From NCBI RefSeq assembly GCF_001513955.1, contig NZ_KQ948145.1, positions 400,212 to 464,211 of the forward strand: a DNA stretch of 64,000 nt, in the 5' to 3' direction. Positions 51,587 to 61,716 of this stretch are shown piece after piece. Below the pieces are notes generated by a model. It saw only the letters and a list, made by a program, of their open reading frames with translations, was not told the DNA's origin and did not search any database. Every line of letters starts with the position of its first letter. Positions within the stretch are counted from its first letter, which is position 1. The stretch comes from Streptomyces pseudovenezuelae (GTDB taxonomy: Bacteria; Actinomycetota; Actinomycetes; Streptomycetales; Streptomycetaceae). Both the position numbers and the translations under genes were made by a program.

Positions 51587-53125
51587 ATGGACACTCTCAC
51601 TCCGGACCCCCGTCGCTGGTGGGCCCTGGCCGCCCTCGTCGCGAGCATGCTGACGCTCGGCTTCGACCTGACGATCCTCAACGTGGCGCTGCCGACCATG
51701 GCCGCCGACCTCGACGCCGGAACCGGCGCGCAGCAGTGGATGGCGGACGCCTACGTCGTCGTCTTCGCGGCCCTGATGCTCCCCGCGGGCCTGCTCGGCG
51801 ACCGGTTCGGCCGGCGCCGGATGCTGATCACCGGACTCGCGGTCTTCCTCGCCGGATCCCTGGTCGGCGCCCTGGCAGACAATGTGAACGCGGTCATCGC
51901 CGCCCGCGCGGTGATGGGCGTCGGCGGCGCCCTCGTCACCCCGCTCGCGCTCTCCGTGCTGCCCACCCTCTTCGCCCCCGACGAGCGCACCAAGGCCGTC
52001 GGCATCGTCTCCGCCGCCTCCGCGCTCGGCCTGCCGCTCGGCCCGATCATCGGCGGCTGGCTGCTCAACCACTTCTGGTGGGGCTCGGTCTTCCTGGTCA
52101 ACGTCCCGATGGCCGCGATCGGCATCGCCGCCTGCGTCTTCCTGCTCCCCGAGACCCGGGACCCCTCCTCCCCCAGGGTCGACGCCCTCTCCACCGCGCT
52201 CACCGTCACCGGCCTCGGCGCCCTCGTCTACGCGATCATCGAGGCACCCACCCGCGGCTGGGGCGACCCGCTGGTGCTGGGCATGCTCGCGGGATCCGTC
52301 GTCCTGATCGCCGGACTGGTCCTGCGCGAGCGCCGCATCGAGCGGCCCATGCTCGACATGACCCTGCTCACCCACCGCGGCTTCCTCTTCAACACGATCG
52401 CCGCGACCCTGGTCAACTTCATCCTGTCCGGCCTGCTGTTCGTGCTGCCGCCCTTCCTCCAGGCCGTCCTCGGCCACGACGCCCTCGGCACCGGCGTCCG
52501 CCTGCTGCCGATGATGGGCGGACTGCTGCTCGCCTCCCGCCTGGCCCCCAAGGTCGTCACCCGCTTCGGCGCCCGTGCCACGGTCAGCGCCGGTCTGGTG
52601 GTCCTGGCCTTCTCCGGACTCCTGGGCAGCCGTACGACCGTCGACTCCGGCTACGGATTCGTCGCGCTGTGGCTCTCCCTCACCGGCTTCGGCTTCGGCC
52701 TCTCGCTCATCCCCGCCATGAACGGCGGCCTCAGCGCCCTGCCCCGCGACCGCGCCGGCAGCGGTTCCGGACTCCTGATGACCATGCGCCAGGTCGGCGG
52801 AGCGATCGGCATCGCCCTGCTCGGCAGCCTGCTCGCCGGCACCTTCCGCGACCGCCTCGACGTCACCGGACTGTCCGCACCGGCCGCCGACACCGCCGGG
52901 GAGTCCGTGGTCGCCGCCCACCTGGTCGCCCAACGCACCGGCAACGCCGACCTGCTGGCCTCCGCGAACGCCTCGTACGTCCACGGCATGGGCGTCGTCC
53001 TGCTGGTCTGCGGCATCGCGGCCCTCGTCGCCGCACTCCTCGCGGCCGCGTTCCTGCCGGGCACACCCCGCCCGGCCGACACCTCCACGGACCCGGACAT
53101 GGCTGCCGAGGAGGCCCATGCCTGA
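51587..53125 (+). CDS. MFS exporter, DHA2 (14-helix) drug family
   Basis: 512 residues, 14 predicted membrane helices. Drug-proton antiporter patterns are DLTILNVALPTMAADL at helix 1, LLGDRFGRRRMLITG after helix 2 and the GIVSAASALGLPLGPIIGGWLL motif C. Exports hydrophobic drugs or dyes, substrate not predictable. Followed after 2 bases by a TetR regulator, forming an autoregulated resistance cassette. Confidence 0.92.
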   Translation: MDTLTPDPRRWWALAALVASMLTLGFDLTILNVALPTMAADLDAGTGAQQWMADAYVVVFAALMLPAGLLGDRFGRRRMLITGLAVFLAGSLVGALADNVNAVIAARAVMGVGGALVTPLALSVLPTLFAPDERTKAVGIVSAASALGLPLGPIIGGWLLNHFWWGSVFLVNVPMAAIGIAACVFLLPETRDPSSPRVDALSTALTVTGLGALVYAIIEAPTRGWGDPLVLGMLAGSVVLIAGLVLRERRIERPMLDMTLLTHRGFLFNTIAATLVNFILSGLLFVLPPFLQAVLGHDALGTGVRLLPMMGGLLLASRLAPKVVTRFGARATVSAGLVVLAFSGLLGSRTTVDSGYGFVALWLSLTGFGFGLSLIPAMNGGLSALPRDRAGSGSGLLMTMRQVGGAIGIALLGSLLAGTFRDRLDVTGLSAPAADTAGESVVAAHLVAQRTGNADLLASANASYVHGMGVVLLVCGIAALVAALLAAAFLPGTPRPADTSTDPDMAAEEAHA

Positions 53126-53127
53126 GA

Positions 53128-53763
53128 ATGGCACCCATGACGCCCGTACACTCCTCTTCCCCCGCTGACGTCCCCCAGCTGGGACTTCGCGAGCGGAAGA
53201 AGATCAAGACCCGGACGGCGATCCGCGACGCGACGTACGCGCTGATCGAGGAACAGGGCTACGAGGCCACCACGGTCGAGCAGATCGCCGAGCGCGCCGA
53301 GGTGTCGCCGTCCACGGTCTTCCGCTACTTCCCCACCAAGGAGGACATCGTCCTCACCGACGAGTACGACAGCGTCATGCAGGACGAACTGCGCGCCCGG
53401 CCCGCGGACGAGCCGTGGATGGAGTCCGTACGGCACATCCTGCACCGCGCCCTCGACGTCTCCGAAGCGGACCACGAGATCACCCGGCTGCGCGCCCACC
53501 TGATGATCCAGGTGCCCGCGGTACGCGCCCGCATGATGGAGAGCATGTCCGTCACCGGCCGGCTGCTCGCCGAGGTCATCGCGGAACGCGCCGGTCGCGA
53601 CGCGGACGACCTGGAGGTGCGGGTTCAGACGATGTCCCTGATCGGCGGCCTCACCGAGGTGTACCAGTACTGGGCGGAGAACGGCATGCGGGACGACCTG
53701 CACGGCCTCACCGACCGCGCCCTGCACGTACTGGAACACGGACTCCCCCCGAAAAAGCCCTGA
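53128..53763 (+). CDS. TetR family regulator of the MFS exporter
   Basis: 211 residues from ATG 53128 (ATG 53137 is also in frame). N-terminal helix-turn-helix RTAIRDATYALIEEQGYEATTVEQIAERAEVSPSTVFRYFPTKED typical of TetR, then a helical ligand-binding domain (MESMSVTGRLLAEVIAERAG). Presumably represses the cassette through the palindrome at 51559-51578 and is released by an exported compound. Confidence 0.92.
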   Translation: MAPMTPVHSSSPADVPQLGLRERKKIKTRTAIRDATYALIEEQGYEATTVEQIAERAEVSPSTVFRYFPTKEDIVLTDEYDSVMQDELRARPADEPWMESVRHILHRALDVSEADHEITRLRAHLMIQVPAVRARMMESMSVTGRLLAEVIAERAGRDADDLEVRVQTMSLIGGLTEVYQYWAENGMRDDLHGLTDRALHVLEHGLPPKKP

Positions 53764-53796
53764 GACCACCGCACGTCCGCATGCCATCCTGACCCG

Positions 53797-54555
53797 GTGA
53801 GCGCACCCGAGATCCACGTCGAATTCGCCCCCGAGCTGGCCCTGTTCGTCGCCCACGGACGCCGCGGCGGCCCCACCCCGGTCACCACCGACGGCGCCTC
53901 CTCCCTCGGCCATGTCGTGGAATCCCTCGGCGTCCCGCTCACCGAGGTCGGGGCCCTGCGCGTCGACGGCCGCGAGGTCCCGAGGTCGTACGTCCCCTCC
54001 GCGGGCGACACCGTGGCCGTCCTCCCGGTCGCCCGCCCCCAGCACATCCCCGGCGCCCCGCTCCGCTTCCTCCTCGACGTCCACCTCGGCACCCTCGCCC
54101 GCCGCCTGCGCCTGCTCGGCGTGGACACGGCGTACGAGTCGACGGACATCGGCGACCCCGCCCTCGCCACCCGCTCGGCGACCGAGAAACGGGTCCTGCT
54201 CAGCCGCGACCGGGGCCTGCTGCACCGCAGGGAACTGTGGGCGGGCGCCTTCGTCTACAGCACCCGCCCCGAGGACCAGCTCCGCGACGTCCTGGACCGT
54301 TTCCGCCCCGATCTGCGCCCCTGGACCCGCTGCACGGCCTGCAACGGCCTGCTGAAGGACGCCACCAAGGAGGAGGTGGCCGACCGCCTGGAGGGCGGCA
54401 CCGAACGCTCCTACGACGTCTTCGCCCAGTGCCAGGAGTGCGGCCGCGCCTACTGGAAGGGCGCCCACCACGAACAACTGGAGGCGATCGTGGCGAACGC
54501 CCTCGCGGAGGCTAACCGCCCAACGCCACCCGCAGCGCCTCCGCGTCGGTCGTAG
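53797..54555 (+). CDS. Mut7-C RNase domain protein with ubiquitin-like N-terminus
   Basis: 252 residues from GTG 53797. N-terminal ThiS/MoaD-like ubiquitin fold (about 6-82, [23 protein letters not shown]), then Mut7-C PIN-like RNase domain (about 90-235): [31 protein letters not shown] and a four-Cys zinc knuckle ([19 protein letters not shown]). Proposed RNA-processing nuclease. Its 3' end overlaps the convergent YyaL-type gene by 44 bases. Confidence 0.9.
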   Translation: MSAPEIHVEFAPELALFVAHGRRGGPTPVTTDGASSLGHVVESLGVPLTEVGALRVDGREVPRSYVPSAGDTVAVLPVARPQHIPGAPLRFLLDVHLGTLARRLRLLGVDTAYESTDIGDPALATRSATEKRVLLSRDRGLLHRRELWAGAFVYSTRPEDQLRDVLDRFRPDLRPWTRCTACNGLLKDATKEEVADRLEGGTERSYDVFAQCQECGRAYWKGAHHEQLEAIVANALAEANRPTPPAAPPRRS

Positions 54556-56542
54556 GCGCGTCACAGGTGAAGTGCCGGCAGACGTACGCGGTGGGTTCCC
54601 CGCCGACGAGGATCCGGTCGGCGAGCAGCGGGAGTTCCCCGCTGTCCGGAGTCCCGACGGCGACCACCGCCCCCGGCGCGTTCCCCAGAAGTGCCGTACG
54701 GTGCAAGGCCCTTGTCCCCGCGTCGGTCAGCGAGGGCCCGACGACCGCGACCTCCCTCGGCCCGTCGAGGAACGCCTCCGCCACCGCGAGCCCCCACCCG
54801 ACGAACCGGGGCACCCGCGGCCCGAGCGCCTTCACCACCCCGAGCGCCTTCTCCGCGGCGGCCCGATGGGGCTCGGCGCCCGTCTGCGCGGCGTAGGAGA
54901 GCAGCGCCCCGGCCGCGGCCGTCCACCCGGAGGGCACCGCGTTGTCGGTCGGGTCCTGCGGCCGCCGGATCAGCCGCTCGGCATCGGCGGCGGTGTCGAA
55001 CAGCGCCCCCTCCGGCCCCGTGAACCGCGTCAGCACATGGTCGAGCAGGAACCCGGCGAAGTCGAGCCAGACCCCCTCCCCGGTCACCGACGCCAGCGCG
55101 AGGAACCCCTCGGCCACATCGGCGTAGTCCTCCAGCACCCCCGCGTTGGCACCGACCTGACCGTCCTTGCTGGTACGCGAGAGACGGGCCTGCTCGTCCA
55201 GATGCAGCCGTACCAGAAGGTCGGCGGCACCGAGCGCGGCCTCGACCAGGTCAGGACGGTCGAAGTAGGCACCGGTCTCGGCGAGCGCGGCGATCGCGAG
55301 CCCGTTCCACGCGGCGACGACCTTGTCGTCCCGGCCGGGAGCGGGACGCTCGGCGCGGGCGTCGAGCAGCCGCCGCCGGATCGACTCGACCTTCTCGGCG
55401 TCGAACACGGTGTGCTGCTGAGGCAGTTGCAGCACGGACTGCCCGTGCTCGAAGGTCCCCTCCTCGGTGACGCCGAAGTACTGGGCGGCCAGCTCGGCGT
55501 CCTGCTCCCCGAGCACCTCACGCAACTGCTCCGGCGTCCACACGTAGTACGCGCCCTCGACGTGCTTGCCCGTCCCGTCGTCACTGTCGGCGTCCAGCGC
55601 GGAGGCGAACCCGCCCTCGGCGGTGCGCAGTTCCCGCACCATGAAGTCGGCGGTGTCGAGGGCGACCCGACGGGCCAGGTCGGAGCCGGTGGCACGCCAC
55701 AGGTGGGCGTAGACGCGGCACAGCAGGGCGTTGTCGTACAGCATCTTCTCGAAGTGCGGCACGATCCAGTCCCGGTCCACGGAGTAGCGGGCGAAGCCGC
55801 CGCCGAGCTGGTCGTGGATACCGCCGCGGGCCATGCGCTCGCAGGTGTCCTGGGCCATCTGCAGAGCGCCCTCGGCACCGGTGCGGGCGTGGTGGCGCAG
55901 CAGGAACTCCACCACCATGGACGGCGGGAACTTCGGCGCCCCGCCGAACCCGCCGCGCTGCGCGTCGTACTCCCGCGTCAGCCCGAGCAGGGCCGCCGCG
56001 AGCTGCTCCTCGCCGGGCGCCTGCGAGTCGCCGTAGGAGATCTCCCGCCCGGCGAGATCCCGCACGATCTTCTGGGCCACCTCGGCGACCTCGTCCCGCC
56101 GGTCGGTCCAGGCGGCCCGCACCCCCTCCAGCACCTGCCGGAACGAGGGCATGCCCTGGCGGGGCGAGGGCGGGAAGTAGGTGCCGAAGTAGAAGGGCTC
56201 GGCTTCCGGGGTGAGGAACACGGTCATGGGCCAGCCGCCCTGCCCGGTGGCTGCCTGCACGGCCTCCATGTAGACGGCGTCGACGTCGGGGCGTTCCTCG
56301 CGGTCGACTTTGATGTTGACGAAGTGGTCGTTCATGAAAGCGGCGACCGCTTCGTCCTCGAAGCTTTCCCGGGCGAGGACGTGACACCAGTGGCAGCTCG
56401 AATACCCGACGCTCAACAGCACGGGTTTGTTCGTCTTCCGCGCCTCCTCGAAGGCCTCGGCCGACCAGGGCCACCAGTCGACCGGGTTGTCCGCGTGCTG
56501 GAGGAGGTAGGGGGACGTCTCGTGGGCCAGTCGGTTCGGCAT
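54512..56542 (-). CDS. Thioredoxin-domain protein, YyaL/SSP411 family (DUF255)
   Basis: 676 residues from ATG 56542. N-terminal Trx-like DUF255 domain with the [14 protein letters not shown] motif (redox Cys-X2-Cys, about residues 50-53) and [11 protein letters not shown], followed by a six-hairpin glycosidase-like helical region ([56 protein letters not shown]). Cytoplasmic; cellular role unclear, possibly sugar-linked redox. Typical length for the family. Confidence 0.93.
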   Translation of the reverse strand: MPNRLAHETSPYLLQHADNPVDWWPWSAEAFEEARKTNKPVLLSVGYSSCHWCHVLARESFEDEAVAAFMNDHFVNIKVDREERPDVDAVYMEAVQAATGQGGWPMTVFLTPEAEPFYFGTYFPPSPRQGMPSFRQVLEGVRAAWTDRRDEVAEVAQKIVRDLAGREISYGDSQAPGEEQLAAALLGLTREYDAQRGGFGGAPKFPPSMVVEFLLRHHARTGAEGALQMAQDTCERMARGGIHDQLGGGFARYSVDRDWIVPHFEKMLYDNALLCRVYAHLWRATGSDLARRVALDTADFMVRELRTAEGGFASALDADSDDGTGKHVEGAYYVWTPEQLREVLGEQDAELAAQYFGVTEEGTFEHGQSVLQLPQQHTVFDAEKVESIRRRLLDARAERPAPGRDDKVVAAWNGLAIAALAETGAYFDRPDLVEAALGAADLLVRLHLDEQARLSRTSKDGQVGANAGVLEDYADVAEGFLALASVTGEGVWLDFAGFLLDHVLTRFTGPEGALFDTAADAERLIRRPQDPTDNAVPSGWTAAAGALLSYAAQTGAEPHRAAAEKALGVVKALGPRVPRFVGWGLAVAEAFLDGPREVAVVGPSLTDAGTRALHRTALLGNAPGAVVAVGTPDSGELPLLADRILVGGEPTAYVCRHFTCDAPTTDAEALRVALGG

Positions 56543-56627
56543 GTCTCCATCGTGCCCGACTGGCACCGGCAGGTGACAGCGTGGCCTACCCGTCGGCTGG
56601 TGCCGCTTTCGCCGCCACCCGATCCGC

Positions 56628-57917
56628 TCAACGCCAGAGGGGCTCGAGACGTGAGAAGTCCCAGGAGTGCTCCGCTTTCACACCGGGATGGACGAGACAG
56701 TGAGCGACGATCGAGGCCACGATCTTCCGCTTCTCCTCAAGAGACATTTCGCCGGTCTGCCAGCGCTGCCGCGTGTCCTCGGACAGTCGGCCGTGGCTTC
56801 GCCCCTTGTCGAAGAGCAGGCTTTCGAGGCTCGTGTCGGCCAGAGGTCCACTGATGCTGCACCGTCCGCAGTTGCGGCAGGAGTACACATAGGGGCTCTG
56901 TTTGCTCCGCCCCTTCTGGGCACACATGGCACCGCGGCACACCGTACCGTCAGCGCTCTGCGCCCCGCATCGGAGAAAACTCGTACCGAGATAGCGAGGC
57001 GCCGGTCGAGGGGTGCCCGTGCGTCTGGGGGCACCGCTGCCTCGATGCATGAACAGACTTCCCGCTGAGAAGGTCGCACACACCGCCTGCCAGTCCTCGG
57101 GTGTCGCGATGGCTTCCCACCGACCCAGCACCGGCGCTCCTGTCTCGGGATCAAGCAGGAGTTCACCTCTGTTCGCCCGATAGCCGCACACTCTGGGCGC
57201 GGTGATGATCTGCGTGACCGTCTGCCCGTTGGGTCTGCCGCCGCGGGTGCCGGTCACCCCGAGCTCACACCAGTCACGCGCGATGGCCCGGACTGCCTTA
57301 CCGGAGACCCGCTCTCCGATCGCCCGTGCGACCAGCTCGGCCTCTTCCGGGTAGAGGCTGATTCTGTCCTCCAACCAGCCGAAGGGCCGGGGCCCGCTGT
57401 GGGGCACGCCCTCGACAGCCCGGGCCCAATGCCAGTTCGTCAGCCGTCGGCTCCTGACCCGTGTCTCGGTCACGGCCGCGTTCAACGACCGGACCGCCTG
57501 CATCAGGCCTTCCTGCGAATATGGGTCTCGAACTCCTTCCTGATCAAGGTGAATCCGTCCCGGCGAACTGGTCAGGGCGGCCAGGAACCGGGCCAGATCC
57601 TCGGCCCGGCGATAGAGCCGGTCGTCCGCGACACAGACGACGCCCGCGATGCGCTGCCCGTCCTCGGTGCACCCGCGCAGCAGGTCCGTGATCAAACGCT
57701 CGAAACCGGGCCTCACCACTCCCCCTTTCGACGCGCTGCAGCCGTTGTCGCTGTATGCGGCGATCACCACGCAGCCATGGTCCTGCGCGGTCCGTTCGTT
57801 GACCCGCAGCTGGAAACGCACACCGTGTCCGTCGCGCTGCCGGTCGTCCTCCGACGTACGCGCGTAGGACAGGACCGGAATCAGCTTGCGCGGGTCGCCC
57901 GCTTCATCACGAGTCAC
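56628..57917 (-). CDS. Large serine recombinase
   Basis: 429 residues from GTG 57917, preceded by GGGGGGA. Catalytic domain starts [10 protein letters not shown] with nucleophile Ser22; further resolvase residues are in [11 protein letters not shown] and [16 protein letters not shown]. The recombinase domain follows ([45 protein letters not shown]), and a Cys-rich zinc ribbon ([24 protein letters not shown]). Similar to phage/ICE integrases. No excisionase, tRNA target or other mobile genes are nearby, so it is isolated or the remnant of an element. Confidence 0.9.
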   Translation of the reverse strand: MTRDEAGDPRKLIPVLSYARTSEDDRQRDGHGVRFQLRVNERTAQDHGCVVIAAYSDNGCSASKGGVVRPGFERLITDLLRGCTEDGQRIAGVVCVADDRLYRRAEDLARFLAALTSSPGRIHLDQEGVRDPYSQEGLMQAVRSLNAAVTETRVRSRRLTNWHWARAVEGVPHSGPRPFGWLEDRISLYPEEAELVARAIGERVSGKAVRAIARDWCELGVTGTRGGRPNGQTVTQIITAPRVCGYRANRGELLLDPETGAPVLGRWEAIATPEDWQAVCATFSAGSLFMHRGSGAPRRTGTPRPAPRYLGTSFLRCGAQSADGTVCRGAMCAQKGRSKQSPYVYSCRNCGRCSISGPLADTSLESLLFDKGRSHGRLSEDTRQRWQTGEMSLEEKRKIVASIVAHCLVHPGVKAEHSWDFSRLEPLWR

Positions 57918-58076
57918 GACATCCCCCCATTCGACTGCCTGCACTACATCCGTGAAAACGAGCGAATGATCCGAAGGTCACATCGGCCGAACCGGATGAT
58001 CGCCGCCCCCTCGCGCTCACGCCCGCCCCGAAGGACACTCATAGGCGAAGCCGTTTGCCGCCGGAGGGGGACGCAC

Positions 58077-61000
58077 ATGCGGGACAGCCATCGGGCGGAA
58101 GCCGAACGGCTGTTGGGGCGGGCCGTGGAGGAGGAGGTGCGGCGATCGGGCGGGCGGGTCGACGGTGCCGTACTGCTCGCGCGGGCCCGTGGATCGCTGG
58201 ACGCGATGGCGCGGACGTCCGCTGAGGAGTACGAGGCCTACACGCGCGCGCTGGACGAGGCGCAGGCCGGGCAGCTGACCTTCGGGCAGCGGTATGCGAA
58301 GGAGGCGTCCGGGACTCCCCTGCTGGTGGCCGCGGTCGCCGCCGTAGCCGCCGCCGTCGCCGACCTGGCGCTCGGCACCGGTGCGGGCACCGCGCTGGGC
58401 GCGGGTGTGGTCGTGGGGGTCGTGGGCGCCGCGGCGACCGTGGTGAAGGTGGCCGGCTCGCATCTGCCGGCCGCGCATCACCGGGCGGGCGCGATCGGGC
58501 AGCCCGGCGGCCCGGAACAGCTGCGGCTCCAGTGGCTGACGGCCCTGGAGGTGCGGGGGATCCGGCCCTTCCTCGACCAGCAGCGGGTGCTGAGCGCGTC
58601 GACCGGTCCGAAGAAGGCGGGCCCGCGGCTGCGCGGCACGGACAAGAGCGCGGCCGCTCGGGGAAGAAGTGTGCTGGAGCAGTCGTTCGGTCAACTTCCC
58701 GATAAAATAGGCGAGTTCGCCGGACGTCGGACGGAGATGGGCCGGATCAGGCAGTGGGTGCAGGCCTCGCGCGCGACCACCGAGACCCGGCCCACGGTGG
58801 TCGTGCTGCACGGCTCGCCCGGCAGCGGCCGTACGGCCCTCGCGGTCCGGGCGGCGCACGATCTCAAGGACTACTTCCGGGGCGCCTGCGTCGTGGACCT
58901 GCGCGGCGACAGCCCGGAGGAGTCCCCGCTGTCCACCCGGGACGCGCTGCTGCATCTGCTGAACCGGCTCGGCGCCCCGCGCGAGCAGTTGTTGTTCCGT
59001 GAGCGTTCCTCACCGGACCAGCAGGTCAAGCGGCTGAGCGAGCTGTACCACCAGCATCTGACGGGTCTGCCGGTGACGATCGTGCTGGACGACGCCTCGG
59101 ACCCCGAGCAGGTCCGCGCCCTCGTGCCCGAGCGTTCCGACAGCCTGATCCTGGTCACCGCGCGCGAGCCGCTCGGCCTGCCGTCGGACCTCGCCGCCCA
59201 TGTCCACGAGCTGCCGGTCGACGCCCTGGACGCGGCGGGCGCCGAGGAACTGCTGGACGCGTCCGCGGAGTCCGCCGCCGGTCCCTACGACGCCCAGTCC
59301 GCCGACCGGATCAGGGAGCTGTGCGGCGGACTGCCGCTGGCCCTGCGCGTAGCGGGTTCCTCCCTCGGCCCCCGCTCGCCACGCCAACTCGCCGCGGATC
59401 TCGGCGCGTACGGTCCGGTCGGGCCCGTAGAACGCGCCCTGTGGCTGCGCTACACCGACCAGTCGGATCCGGCCCGCCGGCTGCTGCGCCGGCTCGCGCT
59501 GGCCGGGCGGTCCTCGCTCGGCGCCGCCGCGGCCGCCGCGCTGCTGGGCACCGACGAGACGGAGGCGACCCGGCATCTGGTGGCGCTGGCCCGCGCGGGC
59601 CTGATCGACCACGTCCGCGGCAGCCGCTACCGCGTCCACGACGTGGTCCGCGCCTTCGCCCAGGCCCGGCTGCTGGACGAGGAGGAGCCGGCCGAGCGCA
59701 CGGCCGCGCAGGAGCGCCTCATCGTCAACTACGCCGACCTCGCCGACAACGTGTTGCGCCTGGTCGACGGCAACATGTCGACCCGCTCGGACCGTTTCAG
59801 CCCGCACGGCTTCACCTCACTCGACGAGGCGCTGCGCTGGCTGGACGACGAGTCCAGCTTCATCACGGCGGCGCTGCGGCACGCGGAGGGCGTCAACCAG
59901 GGGGCGGTCCTCAATCTCCTGGGCGCGTTGTGCGACTACTGCCTGCTGCGCGGCGACCTCTACCGCCTCGGCGAGATCAGCGAGTTGGCGCAGGCGGTGG
60001 ACCAGGGGCTGCTGGTCCGTTCGGTGCAGTGGCGCACCGGTATCGCCGCCCGGCAGCTGGGCGAGCTGGACAAGGCACGTACGACGCTGACCTCGGTGGT
60101 CGACCTGTACATGGAGGCCCAGCACGACGCGGGCGCCGCGCGCGCCCTGTGCTCGCTGGGCATCACCCTGCACCATCAGGGTCATCTGACGGAGGCGGCG
60201 GCGAAGCTCCAGGAGGCGCTGGCCCTCCAGTCGCCTCCCGAACTGGCCACGGACCGTGCCTGGACGATGCACGCGCTGGCGGCCGTCGAGCGCGACCGCG
60301 GCCGCGTGGTCGAGTCCCTGGACCTGCTCACCCGCTCCCTGGTCCTGCACCGCGCCGGCGAGTCCGTCCACGGCGAGGCCTGGGCCCACTTCCAGCTCGG
60401 CCAGCTGGCCCTGCGGATGGGCGACGTACCGCGCGCGGAGTCGGAGCTCAGAACGGCCCTCGATCTGTACGGCCGTACCCGCGACGCCCGTGGCGAGGCG
60501 TGGGCGCTGACCCAGCTGGCCCGGGCCCGTCTGGTGGCCGGGGATCCCTCGACCGCGGTGGACGGTCTGCGCCAGGCGGCGTCCCGGCACCGCGACAACG
60601 AGGACGCGCGCGGCGAGGCGTGGACGGTGTACTACCTGGGCCAGGCGCTGGAGGAGACCGGCAACCTGGATCTGGCGGTCCGCGAGCTGGAACGTTCCCG
60701 CACGATGTTCTCCCGGATGCGGGACGTCTACGGCCTGGCCTGCGCCCGCCACCACTCGGCCCGTGTCACCCGCGACCAACGGGCCGCGCAGACCGGCTCG
60801 TTGCGCAACTCGGGTTTCGCCCGTCAGCTCCTGGTCGACGCCCGTGCCGACTTCCAGCGCATCGGTGTGGCCCACGGCGAGGCGTGGACCTGCCTGGAAC
60901 TCGCGGTGGTCGACGCCGGCAACGGCCGTACCCCGCAGGCCCTGGCCCTGTGCGACGAGGCGGCGGCCCTGTTCGCCTCCTACGGCGACCAGCGGGGCGA

Positions 61001-61280
61001 GGACTGGGCCCGCTTCCTGCGCTGCACGCTGCTGCCGTACGCGGCACCGGGCGGCGTGGAGATCGGCGCCGCGGTCGCCCAGGAGGAACTGGCGGAACTG
61101 GGCCGCCGGGAGCACGGAGCACGGGACGAGAAGCTGGACGACTACGTGGGGGCGTACGGCCTGCTGCTGGAACGCGGGGTGAACCTGGACGCGGGCTGGC
61201 AGGCCTGGCGCCTGGGCATGGTCCCGAACCGGCATGCGCGCGAGGTGATGGGGGTGGCGGCGACTGCGGCACGGGGGTGA
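58077..61280 (+). CDS. STAND NTPase: membrane segments, NB-ARC and TPR repeats
   Basis: 1067 residues from ATG 58077, with GGAGGGGG 6 bases upstream. Order: helical N-terminus (1-70); two hydrophobic, Gly/Ala/Val-rich membrane segments (about 80-125); an NB-ARC/STAND ATPase with P-loop GSPGSGRT at about 246-253, Walker B VTIVLDDAS and the CGGLPLALRVAG element; a winged-helix-like region; and a C-terminal TPR array with repeated RGEAW units (about 650-1000). STAND proteins act as ligand-triggered switches; in bacteria some are antiphage sensors. Effector not obvious, the membrane segment being the only candidate. Adjacent to the serine recombinase, on the opposite strand. Confidence 0.9.
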   Translation: MRDSHRAEAERLLGRAVEEEVRRSGGRVDGAVLLARARGSLDAMARTSAEEYEAYTRALDEAQAGQLTFGQRYAKEASGTPLLVAAVAAVAAAVADLALGTGAGTALGAGVVVGVVGAAATVVKVAGSHLPAAHHRAGAIGQPGGPEQLRLQWLTALEVRGIRPFLDQQRVLSASTGPKKAGPRLRGTDKSAAARGRSVLEQSFGQLPDKIGEFAGRRTEMGRIRQWVQASRATTETRPTVVVLHGSPGSGRTALAVRAAHDLKDYFRGACVVDLRGDSPEESPLSTRDALLHLLNRLGAPREQLLFRERSSPDQQVKRLSELYHQHLTGLPVTIVLDDASDPEQVRALVPERSDSLILVTAREPLGLPSDLAAHVHELPVDALDAAGAEELLDASAESAAGPYDAQSADRIRELCGGLPLALRVAGSSLGPRSPRQLAADLGAYGPVGPVERALWLRYTDQSDPARRLLRRLALAGRSSLGAAAAAALLGTDETEATRHLVALARAGLIDHVRGSRYRVHDVVRAFAQARLLDEEEPAERTAAQERLIVNYADLADNVLRLVDGNMSTRSDRFSPHGFTSLDEALRWLDDESSFITAALRHAEGVNQGAVLNLLGALCDYCLLRGDLYRLGEISELAQAVDQGLLVRSVQWRTGIAARQLGELDKARTTLTSVVDLYMEAQHDAGAARALCSLGITLHHQGHLTEAAAKLQEALALQSPPELATDRAWTMHALAAVERDRGRVVESLDLLTRSLVLHRAGESVHGEAWAHFQLGQLALRMGDVPRAESELRTALDLYGRTRDARGEAWALTQLARARLVAGDPSTAVDGLRQAASRHRDNEDARGEAWTVYYLGQALEETGNLDLAVRELERSRTMFSRMRDVYGLACARHHSARVTRDQRAAQTGSLRNSGFARQLLVDARADFQRIGVAHGEAWTCLELAVVDAGNGRTPQALALCDEAAALFASYGDQRGEDWARFLRCTLLPYAAPGGVEIGAAVAQEELAELGRREHGARDEKLDDYVGAYGLLLERGVNLDAGWQAWRLGMVPNRHAREVMGVAATAARG

Positions 61281-61414
61281 GGGCGGGCGCGGTGCGGGCC
61301 CCGATGCCCAAGAAGCCGACGCCTCCGCAACCCGGGGTCTGCCGAGGCACACTCCGCTCCGCCGTCGACGGAGTCGTGCCGTTCGCCGCCGCTGCCGCCG
61401 GTCGGGCACAGCTG

Positions 61415-61450
61415 GGCCGGGACGGGAGGGGTACACCTCCCGCCCCGGCC
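61415..61450. terminator. Long stem-loop between the STAND gene and the small membrane protein
   Basis: 15-base arms (61415-61429 and 61436-61450) pair with one mismatch around a 6-base loop. Lies between convergent genes and can serve both strands. Confidence 0.6.
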
Positions 61451-61466
61451 GCCCCGGCCGTGCGGT

Positions 61467-61715
61467 TCAGCCCTTGGCCGGCGAGGCCTTGCCGGACGGG
61501 CTCTCGGCGGTGTTCTTGCCGGAGGCGTCGTCCGGGGACTCCTTGAAGTCGACCTTGTTCATGTGCTTGCTCATGGACTTCATCAGGGCCCACACCGCCA
61601 GGGCCATCGCCGCGAAGACGATGAAGCCGAGGACGCCGGGGGTGACCTTGTTTTCGTCGACCTCCTTGGCGAGGGTCACGAAGTGCGTCATTGCCAGGCT
61701 TGCGCTTGCGCTCAT
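61467..61715 (-). CDS. Small single-pass membrane protein downstream of mca
   Basis: 82 residues from ATG 61715, one base after the mca stop (ATG 61691 is an alternative giving 74 residues). One membrane helix (PGVLGFIVFAAMALAVWALM), then a Lys/Asp/Ser-rich tail. No ribosome site at 61715, consistent with coupling to mca. Conserved in Streptomyces beside mca; function unknown. Confidence 0.78.
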   Translation of the reverse strand: MSASASLAMTHFVTLAKEVDENKVTPGVLGFIVFAAMALAVWALMKSMSKHMNKVDFKESPDDASGKNTAESPSGKASPAKG

Positions 61716-61716
61716 G

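Noticed and set aside
56543..56627. Attachment site next to the serine recombinase
   Set aside because: No direct repeat long enough to be an att core was seen on both sides; comparison with an empty site is needed.
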